Positions 16,302-26,181 of a stretch of DNA of 64,000 bases are shown piece after piece. Positions within the stretch are counted from its first letter, which is position 1; every line of letters begins with the position of its first letter. This DNA is from Pseudobacteroides cellulosolvens ATCC 35603 = DSM 2933. Its GTDB lineage: Bacteria; Bacillota; Clostridia; Acetivibrionales; DSM-2933. The stretch is taken from assembly GCF_001262605.1 (NCBI RefSeq), contig NZ_LGTC01000001.1, positions 4,784,001 to 4,848,000 on the forward strand. Reading direction: 5' to 3'. The position numbers and the translations under genes are program-made. Below the pieces are notes generated by a model, which worked only from the letters and a program-made list of their open reading frames with translations, ran no database searches and had not been told where the DNA came from.

Positions 16302-18083
16302 ATGCAAGAAATTTTTCGTGGGATAAAAAATTTGTTTTCATATAACGAATCTAAAAGTAATAAATTGGACTTCGAACTTTTAGAAACATCAAATGAAGAC
16401 GCAAAAGATGAGTCAGAAATTCCCAGTGATAACAAACAAAATGCGACTGGCGAAATCAAGAAGTATACATTAGAGCAAAGAGAACAGCTAAAAGTGCCTT
16501 TAAGCGTCAGTCAATGGAATGAAAAAAACAGTGAAAAAAAACATGCTGTTAACCCACAGGAATCACAAAAAGGCATGCTGTATTCCCAATTGTCAGAGAA
16601 CATTCAAGAAATCAAGCATAGATTCAATATGCCCAAAAATAAGGACATCATTATAAGAGAGTTCAATATTGCCAGAAAAATAAGTGCATGCCTTGTTTTT
16701 CTGGAGGGAATGGTTGATAAAACCGTAATCAACCAATTTATACTGTCACAGCTTATGGATACTAATAATTTTACTGATTTTGACGGAAACTGCCCCATAG
16801 ATTATATAGAAAGAAATGTATTATCCATAAATCAGGTATTCAAAACAAATAAGTTTAGTGATATTATAATGCAGGTTTTAAGCGGTGTTTCAACACTTCT
16901 AATAGATGGCTGTGATGAGTGCCTTCTTATCGAAAGCAGGGGCTATGAGAAAAGAAGCGTTGAATCACCAAAAACCGAGTCAGTTATAAGAGGGTCCCAA
17001 GAAGGCTTTACCGAAAACCTTCGGACAAACATAACTCTAATCCGGCGAATAATTAAAGACTCAGAGCTTATTACGGAGACTGTTTCTATAGGAAAAAGAA
17101 GCCACACTAACTGTGCCATACTTTACATTGAAAATATAACAAACTCAAATCTGATCAAAGAAGTTAAAAGAAGGCTGTCAGGTATAAATATAGATTTTAT
17201 TGATGGAGATGGAATGGTGGAACAGCTTATTGAGGATAATCCTTTTATGCTCTTCCCACAGGTGATAAACACAGAAAGACCTGACAGGGCAGCATCTTTT
17301 CTAATGGAAGGACAGGTTGTGCTAATCACTGAAGGTTCCCCCTTTGCCATCGCTCTACCTGTAACATTTTTCGGTCTTTATCACACATCGGAAGATTCTA
17401 TGGTCCGATGGCCCTACGGCACATTTTTAAGACTGATAAGGGTAATAGGCATTACCCTGTCGTACCTTTTCCCTGCCTTATACATTGCTACTACCCTATA
17501 TCATAAGGAGATGATTCCCACACAATTACTAGCTGCAATTGCACAATCCAGAGAAAATGTGCCCTTTCCTGCTGTTGTTGAAATACTGATGATGGAATTA
17601 GCATTTGAGCTAATACGTGAAGGCGGTATTCGTGTGCCTGGTGTTATAGGCCAAACAATAGGCATTGTAGGGGCATTGATACTTGGTCAGGCAGCTGTTT
17701 CAGCGGGACTTATCAGTCCAATTATGATAATAATTGTTGCAGTTACCGGATTAGGAAGTTTTGTAACCCCCAGCTATTCCTTATCACTTGGTTTAAGAAT
17801 TGCAAGGTTTGTTTTTACAATATCAGGTGCCTTAGCAGGCTTTCTAGGTGTAGCTGTTGCCCTTACAGTAATAGGATGTATAGTTTGCAATATGAAGTCC
17901 TTCGGTGTACCCTTCTTCTCACCCATTGCTCCAAAAACCAAAGCAAATCCTGATATTATTATAAGGCAACCCTTATGGAATCAGAAGATACGACCTGATT
18001 ATCTTAATCAAAAAAACAGAAAACGTCAGGGAGACAACCCTATGGGGTGGAAAAACGGCAAAGGAGGGAATGGCAAAAAATGA
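16302..18083 (+). CDS. gerAA: Spore germination receptor A subunit, operon 2 (GerAA)
   Basis: The 593-residue protein has the GerAA plan: a hydrophilic variable N-terminus (about 90 residues), a soluble domain (KDIIIREFNIARKISACLVFLEGMVDK; SQEGFTENLRTNITLIRR; IGKRSHTNCAILYIENI), then a membrane domain with about five helices and the signature PFPAVVEILMMELAFELIREGG, ending in a cytoplasmic tail PLWNQKIRPDYLNQK. It is the first gene of an A-B-C-D operon. A possible sigma-G-like promoter (TTCATA at 16215, then CATGTATTA at 16237, 16-bp spacer) lies 60-80 bp upstream; this is a weak match. Its stop overlaps the next gene as ATGA. Confidence 0.95.
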   Translation: MQEIFRGIKNLFSYNESKSNKLDFELLETSNEDAKDESEIPSDNKQNATGEIKKYTLEQREQLKVPLSVSQWNEKNSEKKHAVNPQESQKGMLYSQLSENIQEIKHRFNMPKNKDIIIREFNIARKISACLVFLEGMVDKTVINQFILSQLMDTNNFTDFDGNCPIDYIERNVLSINQVFKTNKFSDIIMQVLSGVSTLLIDGCDECLLIESRGYEKRSVESPKTESVIRGSQEGFTENLRTNITLIRRIIKDSELITETVSIGKRSHTNCAILYIENITNSNLIKEVKRRLSGINIDFIDGDGMVEQLIEDNPFMLFPQVINTERPDRAASFLMEGQVVLITEGSPFAIALPVTFFGLYHTSEDSMVRWPYGTFLRLIRVIGITLSYLFPALYIATTLYHKEMIPTQLLAAIAQSRENVPFPAVVEILMMELAFELIREGGIRVPGVIGQTIGIVGALILGQAAVSAGLISPIMIIIVAVTGLGSFVTPSYSLSLGLRIARFVFTISGALAGFLGVAVALTVIGCIVCNMKSFGVPFFSPIAPKTKANPDIIIRQPLWNQKIRPDYLNQKNRKRQGDNPMGWKNGKGGNGKK

Positions 18084-19177
18084 CACAAGAAGGGAAGTTC
18101 GGAGTTCATGAAGCTGTTTGCCTTTTGACAATAACCTCTGTGGCTAAAGTATTTTATACCAGTCCTGCACTTCTTGTGGGTATTGTCGGTACCGCAAGCT
18201 GGTACATGACACTGATATCTGCAGCTACCGCTGCTTTTGGTTTCACATTTATCTACTTTTTGCTAAAAAGGTTTCCAGGGAAAAATTTAATGGAAATATA
18301 CGACAATGTGCTTGGCCGCTTTTTAGGATTTTTATTCTCACTTATGCTTTTATTTATTTTAACAACTACAGGCATATCAAATCTAAGGGAGTTTTCAGAT
18401 GTACTTAAAGTCTATGTATATCCCGATAGTCCGTTAGGTTACTTGATGGGAATTATATTATTCACAGCTGCTATATTAAGCTTTTTAGGTTTGGAAACCA
18501 TAGCAAGGTACTCTAAATTTGTTGGATATGCTTTGATATTTGGGTTTGTATTGGTAATGATACTATCAATACAGAACTATGAATTTTTCAGAATATTTCC
18601 TTTATTAGGTCATGGTATTAAAACTACAGTATATACCGGGATAATGCGCAGTTCAGCTTATGCAGAAATCATAATAATTGGTATCTTCGCAGGATCACTT
18701 CAGGGAATTTCCCATATAAAAAGGGCTGCTTATACAAGTTTTATGTTGGCAGGAATTATCGTCTCGTTTTCTTTACTGGCGTATGTAATGTCTTTCCCTT
18801 ATACCGTAGCACAGGAGCTTACCGCACCTATGTACGAAATGGTTGGAGTTATTAACTACGGAAGCTTTTTTCAGAGAGTAGAACCGATTTTCCTTTTTGT
18901 ATGGAGTATTAGTTCATTGATCTCCATTACTGTGTTATTTTACATGGCACTTTTAGTATACTGCCATATGTTTAGAATAAATGATAAAAAGCCGCTTATT
19001 ATACCATTTAGTATAATATTTTTTGCTCTGGCTTCTATGCCTTTAAGCATCATCCATCTAATAAAAGGATTAATACAAATATTAAGGTCCTTTAGCTGGA
19101 CTTTCTTTTTTATTCCGCCAATAGTTACCTTAATTACAGCAACAATATTAAAAAAGAAAGGATCTACCAATGCGTAG
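18080..19177 (+). CDS. gerAB: Spore germination receptor B subunit, operon 2 (GerAB)
   Basis: A 365-residue permease-type subunit with about ten membrane helices. Landmarks shared with the paralogues are EGKFGVHEAVCLL at the N-terminus, RFPGKNLMEIYDNVLG after helix 2, LGLETIARYSKF, and YGSFFQRVEPIFLFVW in the last third. The ATG at 18080 overlaps the gerAA stop (ATGA) and has AAGGAGG upstream, favoured over an in-frame ATG at 18047 inside gerAA. Its 3' end overlaps gerAC by eight bases, so A, B and C are probably translationally coupled. Confidence 0.93.
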   Translation: MTQEGKFGVHEAVCLLTITSVAKVFYTSPALLVGIVGTASWYMTLISAATAAFGFTFIYFLLKRFPGKNLMEIYDNVLGRFLGFLFSLMLLFILTTTGISNLREFSDVLKVYVYPDSPLGYLMGIILFTAAILSFLGLETIARYSKFVGYALIFGFVLVMILSIQNYEFFRIFPLLGHGIKTTVYTGIMRSSAYAEIIIIGIFAGSLQGISHIKRAAYTSFMLAGIIVSFSLLAYVMSFPYTVAQELTAPMYEMVGVINYGSFFQRVEPIFLFVWSISSLISITVLFYMALLVYCHMFRINDKKPLIIPFSIIFFALASMPLSIIHLIKGLIQILRSFSWTFFFIPPIVTLITATILKKKGSTNA

Positions 19178-20453
19178 GATAATTATACTTTTTATATCAA
19201 TCATAGTTTTTATCACAACTGCTGCTGCACTTACTTCATGTTATGATGCCCGTGAAATATCAGATCTGTCTTATGTCACTGCGGTAGGGGTAGACCGGGG
19301 TGTATCGGATAAATGGAGGCTCACCATGCAATTACGCTCCATGTCGGGTGAAGGAAACGGTTCGGAATCTGGAGGAGGCGGGGGAGCCGGCAAATCTAAA
19401 TATACAACTATGACCATTGAAGCCCCGGCATTTATTTCTGCAGTAGAATTAGCAAATACAAGCCTTCCCCGCAAAGTAACCTTTATTCATACAAGGCTCC
19501 TGGTTTTTTCTGAGGACTTTGCAAAAAGCGGACTATTGGGTGAGTTTATTGCACCCATAGTAAGGTTTAGGGAGTTCAGGCGGTCTATGAATATAGTAGT
19601 AAGTAAGGAACCGGCAGAGGAGTTTATAAATAACCTTAAGCCGACAATTGGCAATACCGTTGTAAGGGATATTGAGGAACTTTTGAAGCAAACAGAAGAA
19701 ACCGGGTACCTGCCATCTGTTACCCTTTATGAATTGTACAACGGCTTAAAGTCCGCTTATCGTCAGCCTATTGCTATTGCCGGAGCTGTCAATAAAGGAG
19801 AAAATTTCAGTGAGAAGGGTGAGCTTTGGGGGAATAAATTTAACATTTCAGGGGATTATTATGCGGGAGATGTGGTGAAAAAAGGCGGAAACAATATAGA
19901 ATTACTGGGTTGTATAGTTTCGGACGGTGATAAGATGGTAGGAAAACTGACTGGCTATGAAACACGAATGATGATGATTGTAAGAGGAATATTTCAAAAG
20001 GGGACATTAGTGCTGCGTGATCCTAAAAAGCCCGAGCTTGTTTTTGGTGCCTTATTAAAAGAGGTATCACATCCAAAGATAAAAGTCGGGTTTGAAGGTG
20101 AAAAACCTTTAATAGACCTTAAGATTAACATGCATGGTGATATAACCGCAATACAGAGCAGGGTAAACTATGAGTCCCCCGAGATGCTCCCTATACTGGA
20201 AAAAGAAGTAGAAAAAAGCTTGGAAGAAGGTATTAGGCGTACCATAGATAAGTGCAAGGCCTTAGACAGTGATGTATTCTTTTTCGGTACTTATGCCGTA
20301 AGGCACTTCGGTACAATCGAAGAATGGGAGAAATACAACTGGAATAAACATTTTAAAGATGCTCAAGTGAATGTAGATGTAAAATTCAAAATAAGACGCA
20401 CTGGAACACAAATAATGAGTGCACCTATAATTTCAAAGGAGGGAACAGAATAG
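19170..20453 (+). CDS. gerAC: Spore germination receptor C subunit lipoprotein, operon 2 (GerAC)
   Basis: The 427-residue protein starts with a signal peptide and lipobox ending ALTSC, then the family pattern DAREISDLSYVTAVGVDRG. The C-terminal domain ends with the conserved EKYNWNKHFKDAQVNVDVK and RRTG. A glycine-rich stretch (GEGNGSESGGGGGAGKSK) occupies the same position as in the operon 1 paralogue. It is expected to be lipid-anchored in the spore inner membrane with the A and B subunits. The start overlaps the end of gerAB; the small D-like gene follows immediately. Confidence 0.93.
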   Translation: MRRIIILFISIIVFITTAAALTSCYDAREISDLSYVTAVGVDRGVSDKWRLTMQLRSMSGEGNGSESGGGGGAGKSKYTTMTIEAPAFISAVELANTSLPRKVTFIHTRLLVFSEDFAKSGLLGEFIAPIVRFREFRRSMNIVVSKEPAEEFINNLKPTIGNTVVRDIEELLKQTEETGYLPSVTLYELYNGLKSAYRQPIAIAGAVNKGENFSEKGELWGNKFNISGDYYAGDVVKKGGNNIELLGCIVSDGDKMVGKLTGYETRMMMIVRGIFQKGTLVLRDPKKPELVFGALLKEVSHPKIKVGFEGEKPLIDLKINMHGDITAIQSRVNYESPEMLPILEKEVEKSLEEGIRRTIDKCKALDSDVFFFGTYAVRHFGTIEEWEKYNWNKHFKDAQVNVDVKFKIRRTGTQIMSAPIISKEGTE

Positions 20454-20615
20454 ATGAAATATATATTAATTCTATTAATACTATTACCTTCCATATATAC
20501 CTTTAATTTTGCAATATACAGTTGGAAGAAAAAAAGAAGACCCTCAGCTATAGGGTCGGTATTGATGGCAATAATTTCGGTGGCACTTCCCATATTCTTA
20601 CTATTTTCAGATTAG
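20454..20615 (+). CDS. Small two-helix D-like germination subunit, operon 2
   Basis: A 53-residue product starting on the base after the gerAC stop. Helix one is ILILLILLPSIYTFNFAIY, followed by the basic turn WKKKRRPSA and helix two IGSVLMAIISVALPIFLLF. The AGGAGG site lies at the end of gerAC. The arrangement and size match the other three D-like genes of this window and the D subunits described in Bacillus receptor operons. Confidence 0.75.
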   Translation: MKYILILLILLPSIYTFNFAIYSWKKKRRPSAIGSVLMAIISVALPIFLLFSD

Positions 20616-20643
20616 ATGACATTATAATTATCTTTATATACAA

Positions 20644-20669
20644 TAGAGGAGAAACAATGCTCTCCTCTA
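20644..20669. terminator. Terminator of germination operon 2, also facing DUF1858
   Basis: TAGAGGAGA (20644-20652) pairs with TCTCCTCTA (20661-20669) around an 8-nt loop, followed by AAAAAT. It separates convergent genes. Confidence 0.75.
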
Positions 20670-20696
20670 AAAATATCGCTCAATTGATTTTTATAT

Positions 20697-20885
20697 TTAG
20701 CCTTGATTTAATGCTTCCAGCAATTTGTCAATGCTTATACCATGGACCATTGATGCTTCTTCCAATGTCTCAGCCTGTGAAGACGGGCATCCTATGCATC
20801 CCATACCAAAGCTCATTAAGATCTGTGCTGCCTGGGGGTTAGTCCTTATTACCTGTCCTATAGTCATTTCCTTAGTTACCTTCAT
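20697..20885 (-). CDS. DUF1858 domain protein (hybrid-cluster-protein-associated disulfide family)
   Basis: The 62-residue protein is a complete DUF1858 domain: VTKEMTIGQVIRTNPQAAQIL, then the redox-type motif FGMGCIGCPSSQAETLEEA, and a C-terminal helix GISIDKLLEALNQ. The CxxC pair is the expected functional site; the domain occurs alone or beside hybrid cluster proteins and sulfur-redox enzymes. No such enzyme is adjacent here. ATG at 20885 has a GAGGATATTAAC leader. Confidence 0.92.
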   Translation of the reverse strand: MKVTKEMTIGQVIRTNPQAAQILMSFGMGCIGCPSSQAETLEEASMVHGISIDKLLEALNQG

Positions 20886-21158
20886 GTTAATATCCTCCTC
20901 ATTTTTTATTAACTCTATTGTATTAATTAAATAAAAATCTGTCTAAAACGTTATATACCCATTATTTAATGGTATATCACTTTTTTATTTTTATTATCTC
21001 ACATTTTATTTTTTCCAAATCCATGCTTTTTATTACCGCACCTCCAAATAGAATCAATGGGCCCCATAATTTTCATATAAAATCTCTGATTACATGAATG
21101 AGACTTTCTGCCATTCTATAATCCTTCATACCGCATATATATTTATGGGGTGAAATTG

Positions 21159-21869
21159 ATGATTGTTATTATAAAAAAAGGCCAACTTTTTTTGCTGATA
21201 TCCCTCATATTAGTTACATTAGTATTTGAAGGCGGTTACCGCATTTATTATATGGAAAACAGCAAGGCAAGGCATGCAATAAAAAATCAACCTGAGTATA
21301 TGATACTGGTACAGGTAGATGAAAAAACATTATATTTATTTGAAGATGGCAAATGCATTAAGCAGTATATGATAGCCTCAGGCCATCCGAAATGGCCTTC
21401 TCCTATAGGTAACTGGAAAATTATAAACAAAAGCAAATGGGGTGAAGGATTTGGTGGGCGTTGGATGGGACTGAATGTCCAATGGGGGGAATATGGGATC
21501 CATGGAACAATGGACCAAGGCTCCATCGGCAGAGCCGCAAGTCATGGCTGTATCCGTATGTTTAACCGGGACGTTAAAGAATTATATGATATAGTTCCAA
21601 TAGGCACTCCTGTAATAATCAAAAACGGTACCTTTGGGCCTTTTGGAACAGGCTTCAGAAAATTAATGCCTGGAGACAGGGGAGCAGACGTCCTGGCTGT
21701 ACAGAAAAGGCTTAAAGAGCTTGGTTATTTTAAGGGATATGAATCAGGAATATATGAGGATGATTTAAAAAGAGCCCTTATTAAATTTCTAAAAGACAAT
21801 AATCTTAAAGTAGACACCTCAATTACCCGTCGTGTTTATAATGCCATGGGCTTTAAGGAATTTGAATAA
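21159..21869 (+). CDS. L,D-transpeptidase (YkuD) with C-terminal peptidoglycan-binding domain
   Basis: L,D-transpeptidases cross-link peptidoglycan through meso-diaminopimelate residues or attach wall proteins. The 236-residue protein has an N-terminal membrane anchor (LFLLISLILVTLVF) and a YkuD domain (ILVQVDEKTLYLFEDGK; SPIGNWKI). The catalytic motif is GIHGTMDQGSIGRAASHGCIRM split as HGTxD and SHGCIRM with the Cys nucleophile. A PG-binding-1 domain follows at residues about 175-235 (LMPGDRGADVLAVQKRLKELGYF). The ATG at 21159 follows GGGGTG; a GTG at 21150 is an alternative. Its position between germination operons suggests, but does not prove, a spore envelope role. Confidence 0.93.
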   Translation: MIVIIKKGQLFLLISLILVTLVFEGGYRIYYMENSKARHAIKNQPEYMILVQVDEKTLYLFEDGKCIKQYMIASGHPKWPSPIGNWKIINKSKWGEGFGGRWMGLNVQWGEYGIHGTMDQGSIGRAASHGCIRMFNRDVKELYDIVPIGTPVIIKNGTFGPFGTGFRKLMPGDRGADVLAVQKRLKELGYFKGYESGIYEDDLKRALIKFLKDNNLKVDTSITRRVYNAMGFKEFE

Positions 21870-21902
21870 GCAGAGAAGTGTTTTACATATCCACTCTGCT
21901 TA
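21867..21902. terminator. Bidirectional terminator overlapping both convergent gene ends
   Basis: TAAGCAGAG (21867-21875) pairs with CTCTGCTTA (21894-21902). The left arm begins with the stop codon of the L,D-transpeptidase gene, and the right arm lies in the last codons of dbpA, so one stem serves both genes. Confidence 0.65.
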
Positions 21903-23328
21903 CCTTGCGAATCCTTCCTTTAATAGGCCTGTCCTGTAATTCTGCTAATACCATTTCTCCCTTATTGTTCAATACTTCCACAAAAGTTGATACATCCATT
22001 ATATTGATGATACCTATATCATCTGCAGTAATCCCCTTTATATTGCACAAAGTACCCACAACATCAACCGGCCTCATCTTTGTTTTCTTACCTGCATTGA
22101 TATGCAGTTTAATTATATCCTTACTAAGCTGTGCACCTTTTATTTCTTTAATTTCCGGTGCTGCATTTGCCTTCTCGACAAATTCATGTTTTAAACTGCT
22201 TACCGTTTCTCTATCAGGCTTTTCCTTCAAGGGAATTTCTTTACCGATATATTTATATATATTATAAAGAAGCTTATCTTCATTTGGAGTTACAAAAGTT
22301 ATTGCCCTGCCCTCTTTGTCTATACGCCCTGTTCTGCCTATTCTGTGTACATAGCTTTCACTGTCTCTAGGTATATCGTAGTTGATGACAAGTGAAATAT
22401 CATCTATGTCAATACCCCTGGCTGCGACATCTGTTGCAATAAGATACCTGAAACAGCCTTGCCTGAAATCATTAATTGCTCTTAGCCTATCACGCTGCTC
22501 CATTCCTCCGTGAATCCTTACACAAGCGTAATTTAAATCTGATAGTTTATTATAAACCTGATCAACCATTAGCTTTGTGTTACAGAATATTATACAGCTG
22601 TCTGGGTTTTCAACTACGGTTATATCACGTAAAAGCTGCATCTTATCCCTTTGATCTACGGCATACCTTTCCTGATAAATTCTCTCAATCGCAGGGTTTT
22701 GATCTTCAATTTCCACGTATATGGGCTGTCTCATATATTTTTCACATAAAGCCTTTACGTCTTTAGGCATTGTAGCTGATAAAAGGACAGTAACTCTCTC
22801 TATTGGCAAACTGTTTATTATAGTCTCAATTTGTTCAATAAACCCCATATCCAACATTTCATCAGCTTCGTCTATAATAAGATATTTTATTTTTGATGTA
22901 TCAAATGTTTCTCTTTCAAGATGGTCTATAATACGTCCTGGGGTGCCAACCACCACATGGGTCTTTTGCCGGATCTCCTTTTGCTGATTATAAAAGGGAG
23001 ACTTACCCACTATTGCAGCAACTTTAAGCCGCTTAAACCTGCCGATATTAAAAATATCTTCTTTTACCTGCATTGCAAGTTCCCTGGTAGGAGCAACAAC
23101 TAATGCTTGTGGTTTATTCTCTTCCCAATCCACCAATTCGCAAATGGGAATAGCAAAAGCTGCTGTCTTTCCGCTTCCAGTCTGTGACTTCACTATTATA
23201 TCCTTTCCTTCCAATATGGCCGGTATAACCTGATGCTGCACACTAGTAGGTTTTTTATAATTCAGCATGTCTACTGCTTTTTTTATTTCATCACTTAATC
23301 TATATTTGTCAAAATTAATTCTTTCCAT
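21883..23328 (-). CDS. dbpA: DEAD-box RNA helicase DbpA/YxiN type
   Basis: DbpA is an ATP-dependent RNA helicase recruited to 23S rRNA hairpin 92 for late 50S assembly. The 481-residue protein has all core motifs: SQTGSGKTAAFAIP (Walker A), PTRELAMQV (Ia), TPGR (Ib), IIDEADEML (II), SATM (III), IIFCNT (IV), TDVAARGIDIDDISLVINYD (V) and HRIGRTGR (VI). The C-terminal 75 residues (KLHINAGKKTKMRPVDVVG; ITADDIGIINIMD) match the DbpA RNA-binding domain, and the length matches Bacillus YxiN (479). The ATG at 23328 with AGAAGGA is preferred over an upstream start at 23364. Confidence 0.93.
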   Translation of the reverse strand: MERINFDKYRLSDEIKKAVDMLNYKKPTSVQHQVIPAILEGKDIIVKSQTGSGKTAAFAIPICELVDWEENKPQALVVAPTRELAMQVKEDIFNIGRFKRLKVAAIVGKSPFYNQQKEIRQKTHVVVGTPGRIIDHLERETFDTSKIKYLIIDEADEMLDMGFIEQIETIINSLPIERVTVLLSATMPKDVKALCEKYMRQPIYVEIEDQNPAIERIYQERYAVDQRDKMQLLRDITVVENPDSCIIFCNTKLMVDQVYNKLSDLNYACVRIHGGMEQRDRLRAINDFRQGCFRYLIATDVAARGIDIDDISLVINYDIPRDSESYVHRIGRTGRIDKEGRAITFVTPNEDKLLYNIYKYIGKEIPLKEKPDRETVSSLKHEFVEKANAAPEIKEIKGAQLSKDIIKLHINAGKKTKMRPVDVVGTLCNIKGITADDIGIINIMDVSTFVEVLNNKGEMVLAELQDRPIKGRIRKVSRVDM

Positions 23329-23379
23329 TTTTCCTTCTCTTTCTAAATGTTTTGCAATAATCATTTTACATTTTTAATA

Positions 23380-24078
23380 TTAGTCTTCGGTGCTTTTCAA
23401 TTCTTTATAAATTACAAATGTTGATAAACTCATAAATACCAAGGTGGATATATTAAAATATGCCGGACCTATAAACCCGCCAATTGGAGCCGGAAGTATA
23501 TAAATCACAGGAAATATTATAAGCGAAACACAAAGTGGGTTAAATACCGCCATCCATTTAGGATATCTCGTTTTGCCTCTGATTACCAGCAGCACAAAAA
23601 TTATTGAGCTAACTAGAAGCTCAAACATCATTATAAAAACAATTATCTTCCAGTAGAAATCAAACTTTTCGACTATCGCAGATGTAATTTCATTTCCAGG
23701 CTCTGCTTTATGAAATAACTTCCACCCTGTTCCAATATAAGCATAGGATATGTGAAACGCAACTCCCATCATGAGTGCATGAGCAGCAGTAATTACTGCC
23801 ATCAACGGTATTACTCTACCTGAGGGTTTTAATCCATAGTATATGGAAATTAACCCTGCTATCTGGAAAGGCAGCACAATAATGCCCATAAAAGTACCTA
23901 CAGTTATTCTCCAGCTCGGTAAATAAGCCATGCTCTCTGTTCCGAGCTTTAGAAATGAATTTGCTGAATTGGGTCTTCCAATCAATATAAAATCGCTTAT
24001 TATCGTAAGTAAAACACCTGCTATTCCTATTAATCCTAATACCAATACAATCCTTGCCTTGCCGGCTTTATCATCCAA
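23380..24078 (-). CDS. DUF6796-like polytopic membrane protein
   Basis: The 232-residue protein has about seven hydrophobic segments, beginning IVLVLGLIGIAGVLLTIISD and continuing through SWRITVGTFMGIIVLPF, AVITAAHALMMGVAFHISY and VFIMMFELLVSSIIFVLL. The pattern resembles the DUF6796 family of unknown function; the match is by memory of the family and should be confirmed. A complete start at ATG 24078 is used. It lies 15-50 bp upstream of dbpA on the same strand but is probably unrelated in function. A truncated cupin remnant is just upstream. Confidence 0.6.
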   Translation of the reverse strand: MDDKAGKARIVLVLGLIGIAGVLLTIISDFILIGRPNSANSFLKLGTESMAYLPSWRITVGTFMGIIVLPFQIAGLISIYYGLKPSGRVIPLMAVITAAHALMMGVAFHISYAYIGTGWKLFHKAEPGNEITSAIVEKFDFYWKIIVFIMMFELLVSSIIFVLLVIRGKTRYPKWMAVFNPLCVSLIIFPVIYILPAPIGGFIGPAYFNISTLVFMSLSTFVIYKELKSTED

Positions 24079-24133
24079 ATTCTCTATTCCTTCTTTTCAA
24101 ATAAAATGGTGTGTAAAACCAATTATACCATAG

Positions 24134-24211
24134 TTAAAGGCTTCGCCCTACCCTTTTGGTAAATGTATTCCCATTAAAGACAATACTCTCGTTTAAATTC
24201 TTGATTTCCAT
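24134..24211 (-). pseudogene. N-terminal stub of a cupin-type gene
   Basis: An ATG at 24211 with a perfect GAGGAGGC site opens only 25 codons (MEIKNLNESIVFNGNTF, then TKRVGRSL) before a stop. The first residues resemble the start of small single-domain cupin proteins, which normally run to about 100 residues. The DUF6796 gene begins soon after, so the body of the gene seems to have been deleted. Confidence 0.4.
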
Positions 24212-24408
24212 AAAAACGCCTCCTCTCATATTATATTTTGCCAATATATTATTTTCATTCACTGTCCTTTTATTTCAAGGTAATTACTCACAGTTCAATC
24301 ATTAAGTTAATGCAATATTTTGGAACTAACATACATGACTAACTTTCTCCATTTATGCAAATTATAAAATGCGTATAAGTTTATCAATAAATGCTGAAGG
24401 TGGTACTT

Positions 24409-26181
24409 ATGGCAAAGAAATCAAATGCTTTAATAAAACTTTTATCCTATATAATATACAAGGAAAAGAAGAGAGTTAAAGAATTCTATATTCCTGAGGC
24501 TGACGAAATCAGGAAACAGCAGGATAACCTCAAATCCAATAGTGAGGGTAATACAACCTCTCAAGAGCAGAAAAGGAAGGATATTAAAAAACCTGTCCCA
24601 ATTTTTGAAGATGGAGAGAAAAAAAATTTAGAACCAAAAAAGGCTGATGACAATACAATTACTAATAATATTAGTGAGAACATGAATTATATCAAAACAA
24701 AGTTTAACGCACCAGTTAACAAGGATATAGTTATTCGAGAATTAATGATCTCCAAAAAGCATAAAGCTTTTATTGCTTACATAGACGGAATGATTGATAA
24801 GAATGTGGTTAATAATTCTATATTGCGCCCGCTCCTAAATGCTGAAAAGTTTAAAGACAAAGATACGGACTGCCAACTGGACTACATATTACAAAGTGTA
24901 TTAGAAACCAATCAAAATAAAAAGATAACCAAGCACAGTGATGTGGTTTTTGAATTACTATCAGGGAACACCCTTCTATATGTTGATGGCTGTGATTTTT
25001 ATGTTTCGAATGAAACCAAGGGTTTTCCTGCCAGAGGAGTGGAAAAACCTGTCATTGAAGGCGTTATAGCCGGGGCACAGGAAGCTTTTAACGAGAGCCT
25101 AAAAACCAATATAGCACTTGTGAGGAAAATTGTTAAGAACCATAATCTCACTACAGAGTATATAAAAGTCGGCGAAAGAAGTCAAAGTTTGGTTGCCATT
25201 ATGTATATTAACGGGATTACAAATCCTGCTATTGTTGATGAAGTAAAGCGAAGACTGGAAAGCCTCGACATAGATTTAAATTTGGGAGATGGAATGATAG
25301 AACAGCTAATTGAGGACAATACTTTTTCTATAATTCCAACTATGCTGGCCACTGAAAGGCCGGATAGAACCGCCGCCCATATCGTTGAGGGCAGGGTTGC
25401 GATTTTTTGTGAAGGCGTCCCTTTTGTGAAGATTGTACCCATCACGCTTTCAGCACTCATTCACAGCCCGGAGGACGCCTATATCCGTTTCCCTTACGGT
25501 ACATTATTACGATGGATAAGGTTACTTGGAATATTTTTTGCAGCATTGCTCCCTGGGCTTTATTTAGCAATTACCAACTTCCACCAGGAAATGATTCCTA
25601 CAGAGCTTTTGATTGCCATTGCAAAGGCAAAAGAAAATGTACCTTTTCCAACAATTGTGGAAGTTATTCTCATGGAACTCTCTTTTGAGCTTATTCGTGA
25701 AGCAGGTATCAGAATACCGGGTATAGTTGGTAATACACTGGGCATCATCGGTGCTTTGATTTTAGGGCAGGCAGCTGTTCAAGCAAATATTGTAAGCCCC
25801 GTTTTGATTATCGTTGTGGCAATCACAGGGCTTGGGAATTTTGCTGTACCCAATTATGAACTGGCATTAGGCATAAGACTTATAAGGTTTGGATTCATAG
25901 CATTTGGATTCTTATTTGGATTTTATGGTATAGTAGCCCTTGTTATGCTCATCGGAATTTATCTGGCAAGTCAAAAGTCCTTTGGAGTACCTCTATTAGC
26001 TAATGTTGCACCAAAAACATCAAGAAGTAATGACCTAATAATGAGATACCCAGTCTGGAAGCAGGAAAGAAGGCCTGACCCTTTAAACCCATTGGATTCT
26101 AAAAGACAACCTAAGATTTCAAGAAAGTGGACTCAGGAAGACCCCAATTATAGCTATGACCGGGAGGATAATGATGATTAA
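24409..26181 (+). CDS. gerAA: Spore germination receptor A subunit, operon 3 (GerAA)
   Basis: A 590-residue GerAA with a lysine-rich variable N-terminus, soluble core (NKDIVIRELMISKKHKAFIA; GAQEAFNESLKTNIALVRK; VGERSQSLVAIMYINGI) and membrane domain with PFPTIVEVILMELSFELIREAG and IPGIVGNTLGIIGALILGQA. The tail PVWKQERRPDPLNP is conserved. The ATG at 24409 has AAGGTGG five bases upstream and is preferred over the in-frame ATG at 24391. First gene of an A-B-C-D operon; it overlaps gerAB by eight bases. Confidence 0.95.
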   Translation: MAKKSNALIKLLSYIIYKEKKRVKEFYIPEADEIRKQQDNLKSNSEGNTTSQEQKRKDIKKPVPIFEDGEKKNLEPKKADDNTITNNISENMNYIKTKFNAPVNKDIVIRELMISKKHKAFIAYIDGMIDKNVVNNSILRPLLNAEKFKDKDTDCQLDYILQSVLETNQNKKITKHSDVVFELLSGNTLLYVDGCDFYVSNETKGFPARGVEKPVIEGVIAGAQEAFNESLKTNIALVRKIVKNHNLTTEYIKVGERSQSLVAIMYINGITNPAIVDEVKRRLESLDIDLNLGDGMIEQLIEDNTFSIIPTMLATERPDRTAAHIVEGRVAIFCEGVPFVKIVPITLSALIHSPEDAYIRFPYGTLLRWIRLLGIFFAALLPGLYLAITNFHQEMIPTELLIAIAKAKENVPFPTIVEVILMELSFELIREAGIRIPGIVGNTLGIIGALILGQAAVQANIVSPVLIIVVAITGLGNFAVPNYELALGIRLIRFGFIAFGFLFGFYGIVALVMLIGIYLASQKSFGVPLLANVAPKTSRSNDLIMRYPVWKQERRPDPLNPLDSKRQPKISRKWTQEDPNYSYDREDNDD